From positions 1-6,808 of the forward strand of contig CBIFWW010000163.1 in assembly GCA_966186435.1 (NCBI GenBank): 6,808 nucleotides of DNA. Reading direction: 5' to 3'. Below are positions 1-4,977 of this stretch, in pieces. The notes beneath the pieces are model-generated. The model worked only from the letters and a program-made list of their open reading frames with translations. It was not told where the DNA came from and did no database searches. The position numbers and the translations under genes were made by a program. The DNA is from CBIFWW01 sp966186435 (lineage in GTDB: Bacteria; Pseudomonadota; Gammaproteobacteria; Enterobacterales; Enterobacteriaceae). Each line of letters begins with the position of its first letter. Position 1 is the stretch's first letter.

Positions 1-121
1 TTAATTAATTGATAAACAGTAAGTTATTTATCTGATGGTCGGTGATTAATTTAATTTTTTCTAACTGTCCGAATTCAATCTCGCTATTACCTATCTGCCC
101 GGAATATCTCCTTCGGTTGTG

Positions 122-127
122 TATACT
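122..127 (+). promoter_or_regulatory. Possible -10 element of the yjbE promoter
   Basis: TATACT differs from the sigma-70 consensus TATAAT at one position and lies in an AT-rich leader, 70 bases before the yjbE start. The hexamer expected 16-18 bases upstream (around 98-105, CCCGGAAT) does not resemble TTGACA, so a promoter here would need an activator. A GGAATAT stretch at 101-107 in that -35 region weakly resembles the core of an RcsB/RcsAB site. If this element is used, transcription would start near 133-135, exactly at the palindrome that follows. This is inference from motif matching only. Confidence 0.35.
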
Positions 128-134
128 CGATTCG

Positions 135-150
135 CCCAAAATATTTTGGG
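135..150. repeat. Perfect 16-bp palindrome upstream of yjbE
   Basis: CCCAAAATATTTTGGG is identical to its own reverse complement. It lies 48 bases before the yjbE start codon in a non-coding leader. It could be the operator of a dimeric regulator. If transcription starts at or before it, the RNA could instead form a 6-bp stem with a 4-base loop at the 5' end of the message. Its right arm (TTGGG, 146-150) is shared with a second inverted repeat that ends at 159. I do not recognise the binding protein. Confidence 0.6.
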
Positions 151-159
151 TATTCCCAA
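145..159 (+). promoter_or_regulatory. Candidate RcsAB/RcsB box in the yjbE leader
   Basis: TTTGGGTATTCCCA (145-158) matches 9 of 14 positions of the RcsAB consensus TAAGAATATTCCTA as I recall it, including the TATTCC core. It is also an inverted repeat, TTGGG-TATT-CCCAA (146-159). The yjbEFGH operon of E. coli is reported to be under Rcs phosphorelay control, so the site has the right context. The difficulty is position: if the TATACT element at 122-127 is the real -10, this box lies downstream of the transcription start and would repress or act otherwise. A promoter placed downstream of the box would leave almost no leader. Confidence 0.4.
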
Positions 160-174
160 GGTGCAAATCTGCAT

Positions 175-190
175 TTCATTCAATGAAGGG
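175..190 (+). promoter_or_regulatory. yjbE ribosome binding site overlapped by an inverted repeat
   Basis: The Shine-Dalgarno sequence GAAGGG (185-190) sits 7 bases before the ATG at 198 and decides the yjbE start. Its first three bases form the right end of a perfect inverted repeat, TTCATT-C-AATGAA (175-187). In RNA only the outer four pairs could form, with a 5-base loop, so any masking of the site would be weak. As DNA it could be a small operator. No function is known to me. Confidence 0.5.
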
Positions 191-197
191 AAAATAT

Positions 198-452
198 ATG
201 AAGAAAATCCTCTATGGCGCAGTTGCCATATCTACGCTGCTTGCAGCCGGTACGGCATTAGCCGACCCGGTTGAAGTGGGTGAAGCTGCCGGGGCGCAGG
301 CCACATTTGTGTCTGCCGGTAGCTCTAAGGCGGCCAGTGCCAGCACGGTGAATTCTGCCGTGGGTGTTGCGCTGTCTGCCGCCGGTGGCGGTGATGGCAC
401 CAATACCGGCACCACGACCACCACCACAACCAGCACCACACCGGCGAAATAA
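198..452 (+). CDS. yjbE: YjbE, small secreted threonine-rich protein of the exopolysaccharide operon
   Basis: This encodes 84 residues and matches E. coli YjbE (about 80 aa) from end to end. A clear Sec signal peptide has a KK n-region, a hydrophobic core of residues 4-19 and a probable cut after ALA (residue 22). The 62-residue mature part is nearly all Ala, Ser, Gly, Val and Thr. It contains VEVGEAAG (26-32), a GGGDG turn (63-67) and a run of seven threonines (72-78) before the end at TTPAK. It has no cysteine. I chose ATG 198, not the in-frame ATGs upstream, because it alone carries both the Shine-Dalgarno sequence GAAGGG and the signal peptide. YjbE is the counterpart of GfcA of the group 4 capsule operon, which is also small and Thr-rich. 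Its molecular role is unknown. It is the first gene of the operon and is separated from yjbF by a strong hairpin, so it may be made in excess over the other products. Confidence 0.93.
   Translation: MKKILYGAVAISTLLAAGTALADPVEVGEAAGAQATFVSAGSSKAASASTVNSAVGVALSAAGGGDGTNTGTTTTTTTSTTPAK
408..440 (+). repeat. ACC-type trinucleotide tract encoding the YjbE poly-threonine run
   Basis: The tract is a degenerate in-frame ACN repeat, mostly ACC with ACG and ACA and one AGC codon, encoding Gly-Thr(7)-Ser-Thr-Thr and its flank. Because the unit is three bases long, gain or loss of units would change the tail length without shifting the frame. The mixture of synonymous codons suggests selection for threonine and not a simple slippage tract. 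Confidence 0.6.
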
Positions 453-465
453 CCGGGCTTTAAAC

Positions 466-489
466 ATAACCACACTTCGGTGTGGTTAT
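466..489 (+). terminator. Intra-operon UUCG-tetraloop hairpin (attenuator or mRNA stabiliser) between yjbE and yjbF
   Basis: ATAACCACAC (466-475) pairs perfectly with GTGTGGTTAT (480-489) around the loop TTCG (476-479), giving a 10-bp stem closed by C(UUCG)G, an exceptionally stable RNA tetraloop. The stem starts 13 bases after the yjbE stop and ends 10 bases before the yjbF Shine-Dalgarno sequence. The 3' side is only mildly U-rich (GGTTATTCTG), so it is probably a partial terminator or a block to 3' exonucleases, not a full stop. Either would favour yjbE over yjbFGH. Confidence 0.7.
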
Positions 490-510
490 TCTGACCAACG
501 GGGAACCACT

Positions 511-1149
511 GTGCAGCAACTGGCACTGATTGCGCTGTGCCTGCTTTTGCAGGCCTGCTCCAGCACCAACTTGGGTTTAACCACTTCACTCTGGCATAGC
601 CTGGTGGGTAAACAGGGGGTGCATCTCACCGATGATGAAATGGCCAACATGCCCTACGCCAGCCAGTACGTCACCTTCAACGGTGGCCCCCAGCTGTTTG
701 TGGCGCTGGCCTTCTCAGAAAACGGCCAGCAAAAGTGGGTGACCCAAGACCGGGCAACCCTGGTGACGGAACACGGGCGGCTGGTAAAAACCGTCGGCCT
801 GCCGGACAACCTGATCGAGGTGAATAACCTCGACGTGGACCCACTGGCCCAGCCTAATCGCATCTCCGACGGGGCCACCTGGAGCCGTCAGATAGGCTGG
901 ACTGAAAACCAGCAGGTGCGCTATGCCACGGCGCGATCAACCTTTACCTGGGTGGGCAATGACACCCTTCAGCTGGGTAGCACCACCACCCACGTGCGTA
1001 TCCTTGATGAAGAAATTACCGCCGATGGCAAAACCTGGCACAACCGCTATGGCGTCGACAGCGACGGCCAGATCCGCCAGTCGCTCCAGTCCATCGGCCC
1101 CGGGTTCTACCCGATTACCACTCTGTTGATTAAGGCGGCGAAGTCATGA
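511..1149 (+). CDS. yjbF: YjbF, outer-membrane lipoprotein of the GfcB/YjbF family
   Basis: This is a 212-residue lipoprotein, the same length as E. coli YjbF. The precursor has a hydrophobic segment (residues 4-13) ending in the lipobox L13-Q-A-C16. Ser17 and Ser18 follow, with no Asp at +2, so sorting to the outer membrane is expected. Family landmarks are PYASQY near residues 49-54, NGGPQLFVALAF near 57-68, the QQKWVTQDRATLVT segment just after, and a C-terminal IKAAKS. The start is GTG at 511, preceded by GGGGA (500-504, 6-base spacing). The frame is open further upstream, but no other start codon lies near the signal sequence. The signal n-region (MQQ) carries no positive charge, which is unusual. 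YjbF corresponds to GfcB of the group 4 capsule operon and probably works in the periplasm or outer membrane with YjbG and YjbH; its biochemistry is not established. The TGA stop overlaps the yjbG ATG (ATGA), suggesting coupled translation. Confidence 0.93.
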   Translation: MQQLALIALCLLLQACSSTNLGLTTSLWHSLVGKQGVHLTDDEMANMPYASQYVTFNGGPQLFVALAFSENGQQKWVTQDRATLVTEHGRLVKTVGLPDNLIEVNNLDVDPLAQPNRISDGATWSRQIGWTENQQVRYATARSTFTWVGNDTLQLGSTTTHVRILDEEITADGKTWHNRYGVDSDGQIRQSLQSIGPGFYPITTLLIKAAKS

Positions 1150-1868
1150 TCAAACCAATGATTGCCGCCTGGTGCCTGGCAACCTGCGCTGCCTGGGCAG
1201 GGGATATCACTCTGTATCAGGGGCAGCAACCTGCCCAACAGATTCAGGCCGAGCGGCTGGGGGATTTGGTCAGCCTGCCAGTCCTGAGCACGACCTGGTG
1301 GCCCGGCGCGGTCATCAGCTATCAGCCGGCAACCGTAGAGCAGGAGTGGCAACTCCAGCAAACCCTGAACCAGCTGGCGATCCTGGCGGCCGACCGCGGC
1401 GGGGATGAAGGTGCCGCCCTCAATGCCCTGCGCCAGCAAATGGCGGCGGTGAAGGTAACCGGCCGCCAGTTGGTGAATCTGGACCCGGATTGGGTACGGG
1501 TGCGGCCCCGTAGCAATGTGGCCCTGGAAGGCCAGTATCAGCTTTGGGCCAATCCCCAGCCAGACCAGGTATGGGTGATGGGACTGGTTAGCCGCCCCGT
1601 TAAGCAGCCCTTTGTGGCGGGCCGGACAGTGAGTGACTACCTCGACAATCAAGACAGGTTAGCCGGAGGCGACCGCAGCTATGCATGGGTCATTTACCCC
1701 GATGGCCGCACCCAGAAAGCGCCCATTGCTTACTGGAACCGCCGCCATGTGGAGCTGATGCCCGGCAGTGTGGTGTATCTCGGCCTGGCGGGCCAGCGCT
1801 TCTCAGGCACTAATGATGAGATCAATCGCCACATCCTCAATGCCCTGACTCACCGGATACCGGATTAA
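1146..1868 (+). CDS. yjbG: YjbG, periplasmic GfcC-family capsule/exopolysaccharide protein
   Basis: This encodes 240 residues, close to E. coli YjbG (about 245). A short signal peptide (MIKPMIAAWCLATCAAWA) has a likely signal peptidase I cut after residue 18. Cys14 is preceded by Thr, a poor lipobox, so a soluble periplasmic protein is more likely than a lipoprotein. The mature protein begins GDITLYQ and has WWPGAVIS near 51-58, a Gln/Leu-rich predicted helix near 65-80, and a C-terminal segment (INRHILNALTHRI) that could form an amphipathic helix. The GfcC family is known to have beta-grasp domains related to the SLBB repeats of the exporter Wza, so a role at an export channel is plausible, but the ligand is unknown. 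The ATG at 1146 overlaps the yjbF stop, with AAGG (1132-1135) upstream. A second in-frame ATG at 1158 would remove the only lysine of the n-region and is less likely. The TAA stop shares its last base with the yjbH ATG (TAATG). Confidence 0.92.
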   Translation: MIKPMIAAWCLATCAAWAGDITLYQGQQPAQQIQAERLGDLVSLPVLSTTWWPGAVISYQPATVEQEWQLQQTLNQLAILAADRGGDEGAALNALRQQMAAVKVTGRQLVNLDPDWVRVRPRSNVALEGQYQLWANPQPDQVWVMGLVSRPVKQPFVAGRTVSDYLDNQDRLAGGDRSYAWVIYPDGRTQKAPIAYWNRRHVELMPGSVVYLGLAGQRFSGTNDEINRHILNALTHRIPD

Positions 1869-3964
1869 TGAAAAAACGCTACTTCTACAGCCTGGTGGCG
1901 CTGGCCGTAACCAGTGCGTGCCATGCCGAAACCTGGCCTGAACCCATTGGCCCCTCCCAGTCTGACTTTGGCGGGGTGGGATTGATGCAAACCCCCACAG
2001 CGCGGATGGCGAAGGAAGGCGAGTTCAGCCTCAACTACCGCAACAACGACCAGTACCGCTTCTATTCAGCCTCGGCCCAGCTGTTCCCGTGGCTGGAAAC
2101 CACCCTGCGTTATACCGACGTGCGCACCCGCCGCTACAGCAGCGTGGACGCGTTTTCCGGTAGCCAGACCTATAAAGACAAATCTTTCGATTTCAAATTA
2201 CGGCTGTGGGAAGAAGGCTTCTGGACGCCGCAAGTAGCGGTAGGGGTACGGGATTTGGGCGGTACCGGCCTGTTCGACAGTGAATATATCGCCGCCAGTA
2301 AAGCCTGGGGGCCTTTCGATTTTACCCTCGGCCTGGGATGGGGCTACCTCGGCACCAGCGGCAACGTGACTAACCCGTTCTGCTCCTACAGCGATAAATA
2401 CTGTTATCGCAAAAATAGCCAGAAACAGGCTGGTTCGATGAGCGTTAGCGACATGTTCCACGGCTCGGCTTCCCTGTTTGGCGGCATTGAATACCAAACC
2501 CCCTGGGACCCGCTGCGCCTGAAAGTGGAGTATGAAGGCAATAACTACACCGAAGATTACGCCGGGAAAATTGACCAGCGCAGCAAGGTCAACGTCGGGG
2601 CGATTTACCGGGTGACCAATTGGGCCGATGTGAACCTGAGTTATGAGCGCGGCAATACCTTTATGTTCGGGGTCACCATCCGCAATAACTTTAATCATTT
2701 CTACCCGGCCTATAACGACGCCCGCAGGCCGACTTATCAACCGCAACCCCAGGAGGCAATCCTCCAGCACTCGGTGGTGGCGAGCCAGCTGACGGCCCTG
2801 AAATACAACGCCGGGTTTGCCGATCCGAATATTCAGGTACAGGGCGATACCCTGTATGTGACCGGGGAGCAAGTTAAATACCGTGACTCCAGAGAAGGGA
2901 TCGAGCGGGCAAACCGGATCATCATGAACGATCTGCCGGATGGGATCAGCCGGATCAGGATCACCGAAACCCGTGCCCGTCTGCCGGAGGTGACTACCGA
3001 AACCAATGTGGCCAGCCTGAAGCGCCATTTGGAAGGGGAACCGCTGGGCCATGAAACGCCATTGGCCCAGCAGCGCAGCGCGCCGATCCTGCCGGATCAC
3101 CCGGAACAGGGGTGGTATATCTATAAATCCCGCCTGAGCCTGCACCTCGATCCGGTGTTAAACCAATCAGTGGGCGGCCCGGAAAGTTTCTACATGTATC
3201 AGCTGGGGGTGATGGGCACCGCCGATCTGTGGGTCACCGACCACCTGCTGACCACCGGCAGCCTGTTTGCCAACCTTGCCAATAACTATGACAAGTTTAA
3301 CTATACCAACCCGCCGCAGGATTCCACCCTGCCACGGGTGCGTACCCATGTACGTGATTATGTTGAGAACGACGTCTATGTGAATAACCTCCAGGCCAAC
3401 TACTTCCAATATCTGGGGAATAACTTCTATGGCCAGGTTTATGGTGGTTACCTGGAGACTATGTTTGGTGGGGCGGGGGCCGAAGTGCTGTACCGCCCGG
3501 TGGACAGCAATTGGGCGTTTGGCGTGGATGCCAACTATGTGAAACAGCGTGACTGGCGTAGCACCCAGGACATGATGAAATTCACCGATTACAGCGTAAA
3601 GACCGGGCACCTGACCGCCTACTGGACTCCGAGCTTTGCCCCGGATGTGCTGGTGAAAGCCAGCGTCGGGCAGTATTTGGCGGGGGATAAGGGCGGTACC
3701 ATGGAAGTGGCGAAACGCTTCGATAGCGGCGTCGTGGTGGGGGGGTATGCCACTATTACCAATGCCTCGAAGCAGGAATACGGGGAAGGGGATTTTACCA
3801 AAGGGGTGTATGTTTCTATCCCGCTGGATCTGTTCTCTACGTCACCAAACCGGGGCCGGGCTTCCATTGGCTGGACGCCGCTGACCCGCGACGGCGGCCA
3901 GCAGCTGGGCCGCAAATTCGGGCTGTATGATATGACCAGCGACCGCAATATTAACTTCCGTTAA
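1868..3964 (+). CDS. yjbH: YjbH, large outer-membrane beta-barrel protein of the YjbH/GfcD family
   Basis: This encodes 698 residues, the same length as E. coli YjbH and nearly collinear with it. The signal peptide (MKKRYFYSLVALAVTSACHA) allows two readings: signal peptidase I after A20, or a lipoprotein at Cys18 in VTSAC. The E. coli protein is annotated as a lipoprotein. The mature N-terminus carries the family signature IGPSQSDFGGVGLMQTPTAR (27-46). The rest is rich in alternating aromatic and polar residues typical of outer-membrane strands, for example in the first 270 residues and again after about residue 430. A less barrel-like middle part (about 300-420) includes GDTLYVTGEQVKYRDSREG. 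Two barrel-like regions fit proposals that GfcD/YjbH forms a double barrel; that part is inference. The last residues are NINFR, so the usual terminal Phe is penultimate. Translation probably depends on reinitiation from yjbG, since only a weak GGA lies upstream. The protein is thought to act in exopolysaccharide export or display with YjbE, F and G. Confidence 0.94.
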   Translation: MKKRYFYSLVALAVTSACHAETWPEPIGPSQSDFGGVGLMQTPTARMAKEGEFSLNYRNNDQYRFYSASAQLFPWLETTLRYTDVRTRRYSSVDAFSGSQTYKDKSFDFKLRLWEEGFWTPQVAVGVRDLGGTGLFDSEYIAASKAWGPFDFTLGLGWGYLGTSGNVTNPFCSYSDKYCYRKNSQKQAGSMSVSDMFHGSASLFGGIEYQTPWDPLRLKVEYEGNNYTEDYAGKIDQRSKVNVGAIYRVTNWADVNLSYERGNTFMFGVTIRNNFNHFYPAYNDARRPTYQPQPQEAILQHSVVASQLTALKYNAGFADPNIQVQGDTLYVTGEQVKYRDSREGIERANRIIMNDLPDGISRIRITETRARLPEVTTETNVASLKRHLEGEPLGHETPLAQQRSAPILPDHPEQGWYIYKSRLSLHLDPVLNQSVGGPESFYMYQLGVMGTADLWVTDHLLTTGSLFANLANNYDKFNYTNPPQDSTLPRVRTHVRDYVENDVYVNNLQANYFQYLGNNFYGQVYGGYLETMFGGAGAEVLYRPVDSNWAFGVDANYVKQRDWRSTQDMMKFTDYSVKTGHLTAYWTPSFAPDVLVKASVGQYLAGDKGGTMEVAKRFDSGVVVGGYATITNASKQEYGEGDFTKGVYVSIPLDLFSTSPNRGRASIGWTPLTRDGGQQLGRKFGLYDMTSDRNINFR

Positions 3965-3986
3965 TTGGCCGGGCCGTTAATCAGCC

Positions 3987-4010
3987 GGGGGATCACTTCC
4001 CCCTTGCCTA
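3987..4010 (+). terminator. Possible transcription terminator after yjbH
   Basis: GGGGGA (3987-3992) pairs with TCCCCC (3998-4003) around the 5-base loop TCACT, 23 bases after the yjbH stop. The strong 6-bp stem is followed only by TTGCCTATAT, a poor U-tract, so this is either a weak intrinsic terminator or a 3'-end stabiliser. On the opposite strand it could also act as a second hairpin behind malG. A GGCCGGGCC element (3967-3975) and a direct repeat CCGTTAAT (3958-3965 and 3974-3981) lie just upstream of it. Confidence 0.45.
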
Positions 4011-4051
4011 TATCAGTATTACCGCCATTGTGTGGTTTATTATCGTCGACC

Positions 4052-4074
4052 AAAAATCCCCGCTGGCGTGGGAT
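4052..4074 (-). terminator. Intrinsic terminator of the malEFG operon
   Basis: Read on the - strand, ATCCC (4074-4070) pairs with GGGAT (4060-4056), with two more G/C pairs possible inside after a one-base bulge and a CCAG loop. The 3' arm runs directly into TTTTTGG (4056-4050). The short G/C stem followed by a U-run is a standard Rho-independent layout. It begins right after the malG TAG stop (4077-4075), so the end of the message is very compact and the terminating ribosome would cover the stem. Confidence 0.6.
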
Positions 4075-4965
4075 CTAGCCCTTCACCCCCCCGGCAGTCA
4101 GGCCGCTGACCAACCAACGTTGGGCCAGCAGGAATACCAGAGTGATAGGAATAGCAGAGAGCACGGCGGCAGCGGCAAAGTCGCCCCACAGGTAGTTTTG
4201 CGGATTGAGGTATTGCTGCATCCCCACCGCCAGGGTGTAGCTGTTCACATCGCGCAGCAACAGGCTGGCCACCGGCACTTCGGTGATAGCGGCGATAAAC
4301 GACAGGATAAACACCACCGCCAGGATCGGCACCGACAGCGGCAGTAACACCAGGCGGAACGCCTGCCACGGGGTGGCGCCATCCAGGGCGGCGGCTTCTT
4401 CCAGTGAGCCATCAATAGTTTCGAAGTAGCCCTTAATAGTCCAGACGTGGAGGGCGATCCCGCCGAGGTAAGCAAAAATCACTCCGCCGTGAGTATTCAG
4501 TCCGATAAACGGGATGTACTGCCCCAGACGGTCGAACAAGGCATACAGGGCCACCAAAGAGAGCACTGCCGGGAACATCTGGAAAATCAGCATCCCTTTC
4601 AGCAGGGTGGCTTTCCCCGGGAAGCGCATCCGGGCAAAGGCATAGGCGCAGGTGGTGGAGAGCGCCACGATACCTATCGCCGTGATCCCGGCAATTTTTA
4701 CCGAATTCCACAGCCACAGCAGTACCGGGAACGGCGGCGGGGTCACCCGGCCATCGGCGTGCTCGACACTAAAACCTAACGCCAGACGCCAGTGCTCCCA
4801 GGAGATATCCGTCGGAATCAGGCTGCCGGTGGCAAAGTTACCGGGCCGCAGGGAGATGGCAATGACCATCAGCAGCGGGAACATAATGGCCGCAATAAAG
4901 CACAGCAGGCCGAAGTGGGTGATAAACAGCCGGAGCTTTTGGGATTTGGGTTGCACCATAGCCAT
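4075..4965 (-). CDS. malG: MalG, maltose/maltodextrin ABC transporter permease
   Basis: This encodes 296 residues, the same length as E. coli MalG and nearly identical to it. It is one of the two inner-membrane subunits of the MalFGK2 importer, which takes maltose and maltodextrins from MalE at the expense of ATP hydrolysed by MalK. Six membrane segments are expected, the first at about 13-38. The cytoplasmic EAA loop EEAAALDGATPWQAF has its key Glu190 and Gly196 in place; this loop docks onto MalK. The C-terminus NGLTAGGVKG-like tail (here SGLTAGGVKG) is conserved. The ATG at 4965 follows the malF stop by 12 bases. Its Shine-Dalgarno sequence AAGGGAG (4979-4973) overlaps the malF TAA, so translation of the two subunits is probably coupled. 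The stop is TAG, followed at once by the operon terminator. Confidence 0.98.
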   Translation of the reverse strand: MAMVQPKSQKLRLFITHFGLLCFIAAIMFPLLMVIAISLRPGNFATGSLIPTDISWEHWRLALGFSVEHADGRVTPPPFPVLLWLWNSVKIAGITAIGIVALSTTCAYAFARMRFPGKATLLKGMLIFQMFPAVLSLVALYALFDRLGQYIPFIGLNTHGGVIFAYLGGIALHVWTIKGYFETIDGSLEEAAALDGATPWQAFRLVLLPLSVPILAVVFILSFIAAITEVPVASLLLRDVNSYTLAVGMQQYLNPQNYLWGDFAAAAVLSAIPITLVFLLAQRWLVSGLTAGGVKG

Positions 4966-4977
4966 GATTTTTCTCCC

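Noticed and set aside
1..121. A possible gene, tRNA or attachment site in the AT-rich left edge
   Set aside because: No start with a ribosome binding site, cloverleaf or integrase-type repeat is visible. Repeated TTAATT words look like ordinary promoter-region composition.
42..197. In-frame upstream extension of yjbE
   Set aside because: It would place 52 residues before a typical signal peptide and run through the palindromes and the ribosome binding site. The family starts at MKK.
408..440. Phase-variable repeat that switches yjbE on and off
   Set aside because: The unit is three bases and the codons are mixed, so slippage would not shift the frame and would be inefficient.
364..510. In-frame upstream extension of yjbF overlapping yjbE
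   Set aside because: It would run through the end of yjbE and the UUCG hairpin and bury the lipoprotein signal. GTG 511 gives the family length of 212 residues.
1107..1652. Open frame of 181 codons on the - strand across the yjbF-yjbG junction
   Set aside because: It is antisense to the yjbG coding region, with no Shine-Dalgarno sequence or family similarity that I can see.
2198..3145. Open frame of 315 codons on the - strand inside yjbH
   Set aside because: It lies wholly antisense to a gene with full-length family similarity. Its translation has no recognisable domain, and long antisense frames are common in GC-rich codon-biased genes.
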